Counted from the stretch's first letter, positions 1-7,823 are shown. The stretch is DNA of 64,000 bases from RUG11237 sp050874665 (GCA_050874665.1 JBNMLC010000001.1:438003-502002), one strand, 5' to 3'. A program made the numbers and translations. The notes: generated by a model from the sequence alone, not told the origin.

Positions 1-1332
1 TCTTGTGTATCCACCGTTGGAAGCACCCATGTTGCGGAGTTCACCTTTACGCTGGCTTAATTTTTCGATGACAGCACCGGAAAATTCATCGGGCACATCA
101 ATGTAAGCGAGTTCCATTGGCTCTAATAATTTACCGTTTTCATCTTTTTTATAAAGAACTTCCGCCTTACTTACGGCAAATTCGAAACCTTCACGACGCA
201 TATTTTCAATTAATACAGATAAGTGGAGTTCTCCACGGCCGGATACTTTGAAGCTGTCTGCAGAATCTGTTTCTTCGACACGTAAGCTTACGTCCGTATT
301 TAATTCGCGGAACAGACGGTCACGAAGATGTCTGGAAGTTACAAATTTACCTTCTTTACCTGCAAGCGGACTGTCATTTACAAGGAAAGTCATAGCAATG
401 GTAGGTTCAGAAATTTTCTGGAATGGAATGGCAACCGGATTTTCCGGGGCACAAATGGTATCACCGATGTGGATGTCTGCAATACCGGAGATAGCAACGA
501 TAGCACCAATACCAGCCTCGTTTACTTCGACTTTCTTTAAACCATCAAATTCATAAAGCTTGCTGATTTTTACTCGTTTACACAGAGTTTCATCATGTGC
601 ATTTACTAAGACAGCATCCTGATTTACTTTTAAAGAACCATTATCTACCTTACCGACACCGATGCGTCCTACATATTCATTGTAATCAATTGTGCTGATT
701 AACACCTGTGTGCTGGCATCCGGATCGCCTTCCGGAGCAGGAATATAGTCAATAATAGTTTCGAATAAAGGCTGCATATCCTTTGGCTCATCAGTTAATT
801 CCCGCATGGCATAACCATTTTTGGCGGAAGCATAGACAAATGGGCAGTCTAACTGTTCGTCAGAAGCATCTAAGTCCATAAATAATTCCAAAACTTCATC
901 GATTACTTCGTCAGGGCGTGCTTCCGGACGGTCAATTTTATTGATACAGACAATTACTGGAAGATCTAACTCTAATGCTTTCTTTAATACAAATTTTGTC
1001 TGAGGCATGGCACCTTCGAAGGCATCAACCACAAGAACTACACCGTTTACCATTTTTAAGACACGTTCTACTTCGCCACCGAAATCAGCATGTCCAGGGG
1101 TATCGATAATGTTAATTTTAGTATCTTTATAAAATACAGCAGTGTTTTTAGAGAGAATAGTAATACCTCTTTCACGTTCAATATCATTAGAGTCCATTAC
1201 ACGTTCGGCAACTTCCTGATTTGAACGGAACACACCACTTTGTTTTAAAAGTTCATCTACCAGGGTAGTTTTACCGTGGTCTACGTGGGCGATAATGGCA
1301 ATATTACGAATGTCATCACGTTTCATTTTCAT
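1..1332 (-). CDS. typA: Ribosome-associated GTPase TypA/BipA (partial, C-terminus beyond window)
   Basis: The first 444 codons of a translational GTPase read leftward off the window edge. The G1 loop AHVDHGKTT is at residues 15-23, DTPGHADFGGEVERV gives G3 and NKID gives G4. These are followed by an EF-Tu-like domain 2 and the GRGELHLSVLIENMRREG stretch of the elongation-factor-G-like domain found in TypA. Full-length family members are about 610 residues, so roughly the last quarter is missing. The family binds ribosomes and supports 50S assembly and growth at low temperature or under stress. The ATG at 1332 is preceded by GAAGGA nine bases upstream; a second in-frame ATG at 1326 is also possible. 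It is divergent from the SSB-like gene. Confidence 0.96.
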   Translation of the reverse strand, partial: MKMKRDDIRNIAIIAHVDHGKTTLVDELLKQSGVFRSNQEVAERVMDSNDIERERGITILSKNTAVFYKDTKINIIDTPGHADFGGEVERVLKMVNGVVLVVDAFEGAMPQTKFVLKKALELDLPVIVCINKIDRPEARPDEVIDEVLELFMDLDASDEQLDCPFVYASAKNGYAMRELTDEPKDMQPLFETIIDYIPAPEGDPDASTQVLISTIDYNEYVGRIGVGKVDNGSLKVNQDAVLVNAHDETLCKRVKISKLYEFDGLKKVEVNEAGIGAIVAISGIADIHIGDTICAPENPVAIPFQKISEPTIAMTFLVNDSPLAGKEGKFVTSRHLRDRLFRELNTDVSLRVEETDSADSFKVSGRGELHLSVLIENMRREGFEFAVSKAEVLYKKDENGKLLEPMELAYIDVPDEFSGAVIEKLSQRKGELRNMGASNGGYTR

Positions 1333-1716
1333 AGTCTTAAGTCCTTCTTTCTTTGAATACAAATGTATAGCGTAACGTGTTTCTTCTATATTATTAGTTC
1401 CTGTGTCGAAAGTTCTCCTTAGAAAAAACAGCTAATATTCAGTTTATCATATTTTGGGCATATTACAAGTTAAATTGTGCAAATTCGCCATTTTACTTGA
1501 AAACAAAAAGTAAATTAAGAATATTTTAGGAATTTTAATCAATATTATTCAAAAATATATGCTAGAATTGACGCTAAAACGAAAGAATTTCGCCGGGATT
1601 TTCTTGAATGTCGAGAAAAGTCGGACGATTTTCTTTGCTATTTGGTCTAAAATAGTAAATAATAGAATAGATATATTTATGCAGAGATTACTGATAGAAG
1701 AAGGGAGAAACAATTT
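1333..1716. other. Divergent intergenic region typA / SSB-like gene
   Basis: This 384-bp AT-rich stretch has no convincing gene. It should hold both divergent promoters. The short leftward ORF inside it has no family features and I do not call it. GATTTTCTT occurs twice near 1596 and 1630 as a direct repeat of unknown meaning. On the plus side TTGCTA-N17-AATAAT near 1636-1664 is a possible weak promoter for the SSB-like gene. Confidence 0.5.
1446..1473 (-). promoter_or_regulatory. Possible sigma-A promoter of typA
   Basis: Reading the minus strand, TTAACT (1473-1468) and TATGAT (1451-1446) are separated by 16 bases, leaving a leader of about 110 nt before typA. The match is moderate and an overlapping TTGTAA-N17-TAAACT reading is also possible. 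Confidence 0.35.
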
Positions 1717-2343
1717 ATGACAGATAAGGTAATTGAAAACAATCAGGTAACTATGATGGGAGAAATCGCAAGTGATTTTACATTCAGCCATGAAATTTTT
1801 GGTGAAGGATTCTACATGGTGGATTTAAAAGTGAAGCGTTTGAGTGATTCTTCTGACATCATACCACTTATGATTTCAGACCGTCTGATTAACGTGAAGG
1901 AAAATTATGAAGGGGCAAATGTCTGTGTCATCGGACAATTTCGTTCCTATAACAGACATGAGGAAAAGAAAAACCGTCTGGTACTTTCGGTGTTTGTAAG
2001 AGAAATTGAATTTGTAGAAGAAGCAGGTGAAGGTACAAAAACGAATCAGATTTTTTTAGACGGATACATATGTAAGCCACCGGTTTACAGAAAAACTCCT
2101 CTTGGAAGAGAAATTGCGGATTTACTTGTAGCAGTAAATCGTCCATATGGAAAGTCAGATTATATTCCGTGTATCTGCTGGGGAAGAAATGCAAGATTTG
2201 CGGCAGATTTTGCAGTTGGCGGTCATATGCAAATCTGGGGAAGAATCCAGAGCAGAGAATATGTCAAGAAAATCAGTGAAGAAGAGATGGAAAAGCGAGT
2301 GGCATATGAAGTTTCTGTAAGCAAATTGGAATATCTAGAATAA
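1717..2343 (+). CDS. SSB-like protein with two OB-fold-like halves
   Basis: A 208-residue protein of the single-stranded DNA-binding type. Residues about 1-105 resemble one OB fold (NNQVTMMGEI opening, then a VDLKVKRLSD strand). Residues about 110-208 resemble a second, more SSB-like half: FLDGYICKPPVYRKTPLGRE, then PCICWGRNARFA and GHMQIWGRIQSREYVKK. It lacks the acidic DDDIPF-type tip that canonical SSB uses to recruit partners; it ends KLEYLE. It is therefore probably an accessory SSB and not the essential one. The start ATG has AGAAGGGAGA upstream. It stands alone between typA (divergent) and cobO, which has its own likely promoter. Confidence 0.75.
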   Translation: MTDKVIENNQVTMMGEIASDFTFSHEIFGEGFYMVDLKVKRLSDSSDIIPLMISDRLINVKENYEGANVCVIGQFRSYNRHEEKKNRLVLSVFVREIEFVEEAGEGTKTNQIFLDGYICKPPVYRKTPLGREIADLLVAVNRPYGKSDYIPCICWGRNARFAADFAVGGHMQIWGRIQSREYVKKISEEEMEKRVAYEVSVSKLEYLE

Positions 2344-2347
2344 AGGA

Positions 2348-2376
2348 TTGATTAACAGCCTCAATTATGGTAATAT
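2348..2376 (+). promoter_or_regulatory. Likely sigma-A promoter of cobO
   Basis: TTGATT at 2348-2353, a 17-base spacer and TAATAT at 2371-2376 lie just after the SSB-like stop codon and about 48 bases before the cobO start. Confidence 0.45.
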
Positions 2377-2423
2377 TTTGAAATAAGTTAGTTTGGATAA
2401 AGTAATACTAAAAGAGGTGTGTT

Positions 2424-2909
2424 ATGGAAACAGGACTGATACAGATTTATTGTGGTGATGGACGTGGCAAAACAACAGCGGCCATTGGTCAGGCAATACG
2501 TGCTGCCAGCCAGGGAAAGACAGTTACCATTATTCAGTTTTTGAAAGGGAGAAACGAAGAGAAAATCAATTTTATTAAGCGGTTAGAACCGGAGATTAAA
2601 TTGTTTCGTTTCGAAAAATCAGATGAATTTTATGATAAACTGTCACAGACACAGCAGTCAGAAGAAGTTATGAATATAAGAAATGGAATTAATTTTGCAA
2701 GAAAGGTAGTTCAGACAAGAGGCTGTGATGTTCTGATTCTGGATGAATTATTAGGTCTTCTGGATAATAAAATTATTACGATGGACGATATTCATGAAAT
2801 AACAGAGCATAAGAGTGAAGATATGGAACTTATTTTCACAGGGCGCTATATGAATGATGAACTGATGCAGATTGCAGATTGTGTTTCTAAAGTGGAAACA
2901 CTAAAATAA
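2424..2909 (+). CDS. cobO: Corrinoid adenosyltransferase (CobO/BtuR type)
   Basis: A 161-residue P-loop protein with GDGRGKTT at residues 11-18 following the typical GLIQIYCGDG opening. The Walker-B-like strand is VLILDELLGLL. The CobA/CobO/BtuR family transfers the adenosyl group of ATP to cob(I)alamin or cob(I)yrinic acid diamide. Length is slightly under the usual 170-200 residues, lacking the N-terminal extension of proteobacterial BtuR. RBS AGAGGTG lies seven bases before the ATG. No other cobalamin genes are adjacent, so the job may be salvage. Confidence 0.88.
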   Translation: METGLIQIYCGDGRGKTTAAIGQAIRAASQGKTVTIIQFLKGRNEEKINFIKRLEPEIKLFRFEKSDEFYDKLSQTQQSEEVMNIRNGINFARKVVQTRGCDVLILDELLGLLDNKIITMDDIHEITEHKSEDMELIFTGRYMNDELMQIADCVSKVETLK

Positions 2910-2914
2910 GCCAG

Positions 2915-2943
2915 TTGACAAGAAGATGTAATAGTGCTATATT
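2915..2943 (+). promoter_or_regulatory. Sigma-A promoter of the dapAB transcript
   Basis: A perfect TTGACA (2915-2920), a 17-base spacer and TATATT (2938-2943) lie immediately after cobO. It drives the riboswitch leader and dapA-dapB. Confidence 0.75.
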
Positions 2944-2985
2944 CATATGTAGTAAGGCTTTTGACCAATACAATAAGTAAATAAG

Positions 2986-3152
2986 AAAGATAGAGGTTGC
3001 ACTGTTTAATAGTACATTGTCTGATGTTGCAGAAACAGAAGAGGATAATGGAAAGGAAACCGTGCCGAAAGGCAGATTTTTCTGTGGGGTTTGCCTTGGG
3101 CATGCAGTGAAGAACTGTATGACTGTCATCTAAAAAGATGGTGCGCTATCGA
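2986..3152 (+). promoter_or_regulatory. Lysine riboswitch (L-box)
   Basis: The leader carries the conserved blocks of the lysine aptamer. The P1 arms are GATAG (2989-2993) and CTATC (3146-3150), with the AGAGGTTGC block at 2992-3000. The core GCCGAAAGGC is at 3064-3073, with its partner TTGCCTTGGGCATG at 3091-3104, and GACTGTCATC at 3121-3130. The order and spacing match the Bacillus lysC leader as I remember it. Its place between a strong promoter and dapA, with an intrinsic terminator at 3179-3210, fits lysine-dependent transcription termination. Confidence 0.85.
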
Positions 3153-3178
3153 GGAATAGAAGAATAAGTTAATTCTAT

Positions 3179-3210
3179 AGGAATCGACAGGGTTGTCGGT
3201 TCCTGTTTTA
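3179..3210 (+). terminator. Riboswitch expression-platform terminator
   Basis: The hairpin is AGGAA-CGACA paired with TGTCG-TTCCT (3179-3204), followed by GTTTTA. It ends only 19 bases before the dapA start, so it must act as a conditional terminator of the lysine riboswitch. Confidence 0.75.
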
Positions 3211-3229
3211 ATATTAAGGAGGAATTTGT

Positions 3230-4120
3230 ATGTCAATTTTTAAAGGCGCAGGTGTAGCTATTATTACACCGTTTCATGAAGATGGTTCTGTAAATTATGA
3301 AAAATTAGGTGAATTGATTGAATTTCAGATTGCGAATAAGACAGATGCAATTATTATCTGTGGAACTACAGGTGAGGCATCAACGTTAACACATGAAGAA
3401 CACTTAGAATGTATTAAATATACAATAGATAAAGTTGCAAAGAGAGTTCCTGTTATTGCGGGAACAGGTTCTAACTGTACGGAAACAGCAATTTATTTAT
3501 CACAGGAAGCAGAAAAGTACGGTGCAGATGCATTACTCGTAGTGACTCCTTACTATAATAAAGCAACACAGAAGGGATTGATTGCACATTATACGGCAGT
3601 AGCGAATTCAGTAAAAGTTCCTATTATTATGTATAATGTACCATCTAGAACAGGCTGCAACATTCAGCCGGAAACAGCAGTTACACTAGCTAAAAATCTA
3701 GAAAATATTGTGGGGATTAAAGAGGCAAGCGGAAATATTTCCCAGGTAGCTAAATTAATGCAGTTAGCAGATGGCTGTATTGATTTATACTCAGGTAATG
3801 ACGATCAGATTGTACCGATTCTTTCCTTAGGCGGACTTGGTGTTATTTCTGTACTGTCCAATGTGGCACCAACGCAGACTCATGATATTGTAGAGTTATA
3901 TATGAATGGAAAGGTGCAGGAAAGTGCAAAATTACAGTTAAAGGCACTTCCACTCATTCATCAGTTGTTCTGTGAAGTGAATCCGATTCCTGTAAAAGCA
4001 GCAGTAAATCTTATGGGAATGGAAGCAGGACCACTTCGTATGCCAATGACTGAAATGGAAGATGCACATAAAGAAGAATTGAAAAAAGCAATGAAAGAAT
4101 TTGGCATAAAAGTGAAATAA
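3230..4120 (+). CDS. dapA: 4-hydroxy-tetrahydrodipicolinate synthase
   Basis: A 296-residue class I aldolase that condenses pyruvate with aspartate semialdehyde in lysine / diaminopimelate synthesis. GTTGE (45-49) binds pyruvate, Tyr135 lies in YNVPSRTG, and Lys164 in VGIKEASGN forms the Schiff base. Length is normal. RBS AAGGAGG is seven bases before the ATG. It is first in a two-gene unit with dapB and lies under the lysine riboswitch, so it should be repressed by lysine. In spore-formers the product also feeds dipicolinate. Confidence 0.97.
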   Translation: MSIFKGAGVAIITPFHEDGSVNYEKLGELIEFQIANKTDAIIICGTTGEASTLTHEEHLECIKYTIDKVAKRVPVIAGTGSNCTETAIYLSQEAEKYGADALLVVTPYYNKATQKGLIAHYTAVANSVKVPIIMYNVPSRTGCNIQPETAVTLAKNLENIVGIKEASGNISQVAKLMQLADGCIDLYSGNDDQIVPILSLGGLGVISVLSNVAPTQTHDIVELYMNGKVQESAKLQLKALPLIHQLFCEVNPIPVKAAVNLMGMEAGPLRMPMTEMEDAHKEELKKAMKEFGIKVK

Positions 4121-4161
4121 TATTACTATAAAGTACATTTTGTTGTGTGATGGAGGATAAA

Positions 4162-4926
4162 ATGGTTAAAATAATTATGCATGGCTGCAACGGAAAAATG
4201 GGGCAGGTAATCAGCAGTATTGTAAAAGAAGATGAAAATGCAGAAATTGTCGCAGGAATTGATGTATCAGATCATATTAAGAATGAGTACCCTGTGTTTC
4301 AAAGTATCAGCGAATGTAATATACAGGCAGATGTTGTCATTGATTTTGCAGCGGCAGCAGCAGTGGATTCGTTATTGGATTACTGCGAGGAAAAAGGTAT
4401 TCCGGTGGTGTTGTGTACTACAGGATTATCAGAAGAACAGTTAGAAAGAATTCCAAAAGCTGCAAAAAAGACAGCAGTATTGAAATCTGCAAATATGTCA
4501 TTAGGCATTAATATGCTTTTAAAATTATTAAAAGAAGTGACAGGGATTCTTGCACCGGCAGGCTATGATATTGAAATTGTAGAAAAACATCATAATCAGA
4601 AAGTAGATGCACCAAGTGGCACAGCGTTGGCATTGGCAGATTCCATAAACGAAACATTAGATAATGAATATGCATATAATTATGACAGAAGCAAAGAACG
4701 CAAAAAGAGAGAAAAGAAAGAAATTGGAATCAGTGCAGTAAGAGGCGGAACCATTGTAGGAGAACATGAGGTGATTTTCGCAGGAATTGATGAAGTTATT
4801 GAATTTAAACATACCGCATATTCTAAGGCAGTGTTTGCTAAGGGTGCAGTTCAGGCAGCTAAATTTCTAAGCGGAAAGCCGGCAGGCATGTATGATATGG
4901 CAGATGTAATTGACGCAGAAAGTTAA
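4162..4926 (+). CDS. dapB: 4-hydroxy-tetrahydrodipicolinate reductase
   Basis: A 254-residue NAD(P)H-dependent reductase, the step after DapA. The N-terminal Rossmann motif is GCNGKMGQ (residues 8-15). The signature EKHHNQKVDAPSGTA contains His143/His144 and Lys147, the catalytic set. I place the start at ATG 4162 because TGGAGG (4151-4155) is then at normal spacing; the upstream GTG/ATG at 4147/4150 overlap that RBS. It is cotranscribed with dapA (41-bp gap). Confidence 0.96.
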   Translation: MVKIIMHGCNGKMGQVISSIVKEDENAEIVAGIDVSDHIKNEYPVFQSISECNIQADVVIDFAAAAAVDSLLDYCEEKGIPVVLCTTGLSEEQLERIPKAAKKTAVLKSANMSLGINMLLKLLKEVTGILAPAGYDIEIVEKHHNQKVDAPSGTALALADSINETLDNEYAYNYDRSKERKKREKKEIGISAVRGGTIVGEHEVIFAGIDEVIEFKHTAYSKAVFAKGAVQAAKFLSGKPAGMYDMADVIDAES

Positions 4927-4938
4927 AAATAAAAATAC

Positions 4939-4968
4939 GAATAAAACACTTCTTTTTGGGAAATATTA
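4939..4968 (+). promoter_or_regulatory. Possible sigma-G (forespore) promoter
   Basis: GAATA (4939-4943), 18 bases, then AATATTA (4962-4968) matches the sigma-G consensus GHATR-N17/18-CATNHTA at all but one defined position. The predicted start near 4975 lies inside the loop of the leader hairpin described next. This is inference from consensus only. Confidence 0.4.
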
Positions 4969-5013
4969 AGACAAAGAGCAGGGCTCTTAATAGATTAAAA
5001 AAGGAGTGTTTTA
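4942..5013 (+). promoter_or_regulatory. Leader hairpin sequestering the ribosome-binding site
   Basis: The arms TAAAACACTTCTTTTT (4942-4957) and AAAAAGGAGTGTTTTA (4998-5013) can pair over 16 bp with a single G-U. The 3' arm contains the AAGGAG Shine-Dalgarno of the downstream lipoprotein. The loop carries a second stem, TATTAAGA (4964-4971) with TCTTAATA (4985-4992). There is no following T-run, so it is not an ordinary terminator. The same arrangement precedes the SpoVAF-like gene at 60314. Confidence 0.7.
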
Positions 5014-5017
5014 TATT

Positions 5018-5470
5018 ATGACAAAATTTAAAAAGCTGTGTGCCGGAACATTGCTTGCACTTACTGTTTGTACTATGACAGCCTGTGGTAACAATAACAA
5101 TGGAAATGGTAACGACACAACAGGAACCCCGACTACAACGGTAAATGACAATGCAGCCACAGACAATAATGCAACCACAAATGACAATGTAGGTGGAAAT
5201 GGAACTGCTGCCGGAGAAAATAATGGGGCGAATGTAGATAATAATAATAATGGTGACAATATCATTAATGATGTAGGCGACGCAGGAAAAGATGTAATTA
5301 ACGGAGTGGAGGACGCAGCGGATGATTTAATCAACGGTGCAACGGATAACGGTACGAATAACAACGTTAACGAAAATACAACAGATCAGAATACAAACGA
5401 CAATAACACTAATACTACCAATAACAATACTACAAATAATAATACAAATAATAAAAAAGTTGTAGAGTAA
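5018..5470 (+). CDS. Asn/Thr/Asp-rich lipoprotein, function unknown
   Basis: A 150-residue protein with a lysine-rich start, a short hydrophobic core (LCAGTLLALTVC) and a lipobox ending TMTAC, so probably a lipoprotein. Almost all of the mature part is low-complexity Asn, Thr, Asp and Gly, with one more ordered segment around residues 84-115 (DVGDAGKDVINGVEDAADDL) that could be amphipathic. The tail is nearly pure N/T. I do not recognise a domain. The ATG at 5018 is favoured over an upstream GTG at 5006 because the GTG lies inside the Shine-Dalgarno. Its leader suggests tight, possibly forespore-specific, expression; no function is claimed. Confidence 0.7.
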   Translation: MTKFKKLCAGTLLALTVCTMTACGNNNNGNGNDTTGTPTTTVNDNAATDNNATTNDNVGGNGTAAGENNGANVDNNNNGDNIINDVGDAGKDVINGVEDAADDLINGATDNGTNNNVNENTTDQNTNDNNTNTTNNNTTNNNTNNKKVVE

Positions 5471-5481
5471 AATGCAAAAAA

Positions 5482-5503
5482 GCAAATCGACTTGTCGGTT
5501 TGC
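5482..5503 (-). terminator. Hairpin with terminator features on the minus strand
   Basis: GCAAATCGAC (5482-5491), TT, GTCGGTTTGC (5494-5503) forms a 10-bp stem with one wobble. The run of six T residues lies on its left, so it would terminate leftward transcription. On the plus strand it is followed by TGTACAT, a poor tail. There is no leftward gene here to stop, except antisense transcription toward dapB. Confidence 0.45.
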
Positions 5504-5521
5504 TGTACATAGGAGTTAGGA

Positions 5522-6295
5522 ATGAAGTTTAGACCATGTATCGATATTCATAATGGAAAAGTAAAACAGATTGTAGGAGGCAGTCTTGCGGATCAGGGAA
5601 ATCAGGCAGAAGAAAATTTTGTATCCGAACAGGACGCGTCCTTTTATGCAAAATATTATAAAAAAAAGGGCATTCAGGGAGGGCATATTATTTTGTTAAA
5701 TCCACCCTCTTCGGAATATTTTCAAGCTACCAGGGAACAGGCACAAAAGGCTTTACTGGCATATCCGGGCGGATTGCAAATCGGCGGCGGCATTACAGAC
5801 GAAAATGCCGTGGAATATATAGAAAAGGGAGCAAGTCATGTAATTGTAACCTCTTTTGTGTTTAAAGATGGTAAGATAAACTGGGATAATCTGGAAAAAC
5901 TGGTAAAGGCTGTAGGAAAAGAACGAGTAGTACTGGATTTAAGCTGCAGAAAAAGAGAAGGAGAGTACTATATAGTTACGGATCGCTGGCAGAAGTTTAC
6001 AGAGGAAGTTCTGAATGTAGGTACCCTGGAGCGTTTAGGACAATATTGTGACGAATTTCTGGTTCATGCAGTAGATGTAGAAGGAAAAGCATCGGGTGTG
6101 GAAAAGGAATTAGCGCAAATGCTGGGAAATTACGGAAAAATTCCTGTCACATATGCTGGTGGAATAGGAAGTTACGAAGATATTGAAACATTAAAGAAAC
6201 TGGGTAAAAATAAGCTGGATATCACGATAGGAAGTGCACTGGATTTATTTGGTGGTACCCTGGAATTTGAAAAAGTGTTGTCTTATATGGATTAG
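5522..6295 (+). CDS. hisA: HisA, eukaryotic (HIS6) type: phosphoribosylformimino-AICAR-phosphate isomerase
   Basis: A 257-residue TIM-barrel protein of the histidine pathway, isomerising ProFAR to PRFAR. Unlike usual bacterial HisA it resembles the fungal/plant HIS6 form. Blocks seen include CIDIHNGKVKQIVGG near the N-terminus, GLQIGGGI, VIVTSFVF, VVLDLSCRK, EFLVHAVDVEG, VTYAGGI and DLTIGSALDLFGG-like DITIGSALDLFGG near the C-terminus. It stands outside a his operon, between the lipoprotein and pepD (9-bp gap). The start ATG has TAGGAGTTAGG upstream. The subtype is assigned from memory of yeast HIS6. Confidence 0.88.
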   Translation: MKFRPCIDIHNGKVKQIVGGSLADQGNQAEENFVSEQDASFYAKYYKKKGIQGGHIILLNPPSSEYFQATREQAQKALLAYPGGLQIGGGITDENAVEYIEKGASHVIVTSFVFKDGKINWDNLEKLVKAVGKERVVLDLSCRKREGEYYIVTDRWQKFTEEVLNVGTLERLGQYCDEFLVHAVDVEGKASGVEKELAQMLGNYGKIPVTYAGGIGSYEDIETLKKLGKNKLDITIGSALDLFGGTLEFEKVLSYMD

Positions 6296-6304
6296 GAGGC
6301 TATT

Positions 6305-7762
6305 ATGGCAGTATTACAGATGGAACCGAAAGAAGTATTTGGTTATTTTGAAGAAATATGTGGCATTCCTCATGGATCATCTCACACAGAACGCATTAGT
6401 AATTATTTGGTGGATTTTGCAAAGGAACATGGACTGAAATATATTCAGGAGGAATGCGGCAATGTTATTATCTATAAGGGAGCGTCTAAAGGCTACGAGA
6501 ATGCTCCGACTGTAATCTTACAGGGACATATGGATATGGTTTGCGAGAAGGAAGAAGAAGCAGATATTGATTTTCGAAAAGACGGTCTTACATTGCAGGT
6601 AGAGGGTGATTACATTTCAGCGAAACATACCACATTAGGCGGTGATGACGGTATTGCAGTGGCATATATTCTGGCTATTTTAGCTTCAAAGGGTGAGGAA
6701 GATGGTATTCGCCATCCGGCATTGGAGGCAGTATTTACCGTAGATGAGGAAATCGGCATGTTAGGGGCAACAGCGTTAGATGCATCTGTATTAAAAGGAA
6801 ACATGCTGTTGAACATTGATTCAGAAGAAGAAGGAATTCTGACTACTAGTTGTGCGGGTGGTGTAGTAGGAAATGTAACGTTGCCGTTTCAAACGGTAGA
6901 AGTAGAAGGGATTTCCTATGAAATTGTAATGGAAGGCTTAAAAGGCGGACATTCAGGGGTCGAGATTCATAAGGAACGTGGCAACGCAGATATTCTTATG
7001 GGCAGACTTTTATTTGAAATTTCAAATCAGTTGGGATTTGGACTTTCTTCCATTTGTGGAGGACTGAAAGATAACGCTATTCCGAGGGCTGCAAGAGCAG
7101 TGATTTGGTTAGATGAACAAAACGAAGAACTTTTCAAAGAAGTGATAGAAAATTTTGAAAAAACAATTCGTAAAGAATATCGTGCCAGCGATGAAAATGT
7201 GACGGTAAAGATACAAAAACAGCAAGATACAAAAGGAGTTATGATTCGTCCAAGAGAAAAAGAAATGTTAATTTATATTTTGCGGAATCTTCCGAATGGA
7301 GTGCAGAAGAGAAGCGTAGAAATACCGGGGCTGGTAGAAACTTCTTGTAATTTGGGGATTATGAAAACATTAGAAGATTCCGTGCAGCTACAGATATCTA
7401 TACGAAGCTCTGTAGAAAGTGAAAAAAGGGAATTGAGTGATAAAATCTGTTATTTGACAGAATTTTTGGGCTGCGATTATGAAGAAAACGGAGATTATGC
7501 CGGTTGGGAATATAATCCCGATTCAAAGCTACAGAAAATTATGGTAGCAGTATATGAAAAATTGTACGGAAAACAGCCAAAAGTGGAAGCCGTACATGCA
7601 GGATTAGAATGTGGTATTTTATCAGCGAAACTTCCGGGATTGGAATGCATATCCATAGGACCGGATATTTTAGATATCCATACGCCAAAAGAACGTCTTA
7701 GCATTTCTTCTACCGGACGTGTGTGGGAATATGTGAAGGCAGTTCTTGCAGAAATCAAATAA
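6305..7762 (+). CDS. pepD: Aminoacyl-histidine dipeptidase / beta-Ala-His dipeptidase (M20 family)
   Basis: A 485-residue cytosolic metallodipeptidase of the PepD group. Metal-site motifs are visible: QGHMDMVCEK (His75, Asp77), GGDDG (112-116) with the bridging Asp, and DEE (147-149) with the catalytic Glu. GLKGGHSGVEIHKERGNA opens the lid/dimerisation region, and the C-terminal half has EAVHAGLECG and HTPKER ligands. It hydrolyses Xaa-His dipeptides; lying nine bases after HisA may reflect a shared link to histidine. RBS TAGGAGG. A bidirectional terminator follows. Confidence 0.92.
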   Translation: MAVLQMEPKEVFGYFEEICGIPHGSSHTERISNYLVDFAKEHGLKYIQEECGNVIIYKGASKGYENAPTVILQGHMDMVCEKEEEADIDFRKDGLTLQVEGDYISAKHTTLGGDDGIAVAYILAILASKGEEDGIRHPALEAVFTVDEEIGMLGATALDASVLKGNMLLNIDSEEEGILTTSCAGGVVGNVTLPFQTVEVEGISYEIVMEGLKGGHSGVEIHKERGNADILMGRLLFEISNQLGFGLSSICGGLKDNAIPRAARAVIWLDEQNEELFKEVIENFEKTIRKEYRASDENVTVKIQKQQDTKGVMIRPREKEMLIYILRNLPNGVQKRSVEIPGLVETSCNLGIMKTLEDSVQLQISIRSSVESEKRELSDKICYLTEFLGCDYEENGDYAGWEYNPDSKLQKIMVAVYEKLYGKQPKVEAVHAGLECGILSAKLPGLECISIGPDILDIHTPKERLSISSTGRVWEYVKAVLAEIK

Positions 7763-7794
7763 ACAATCAAAAAAACAATATAAGTAGAAACAAT

Positions 7795-7823
7795 AAAAAA
7801 GTGCGGAAAATCCGCACTTTTTT
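7795..7823. terminator. Bidirectional terminator between pepD and the cold-shock gene
   Basis: GTGCGGA-AAA-TCCGCAC (7801-7817) is flanked by six A residues on the left and six T residues on the right, so it can stop both the rightward pepD and leftward csp transcripts. Confidence 0.9.

Noticed and set aside
248..556. Plus-strand open frames at the window start
   Set aside because: They are antisense to typA, whose reading frame is unambiguous.
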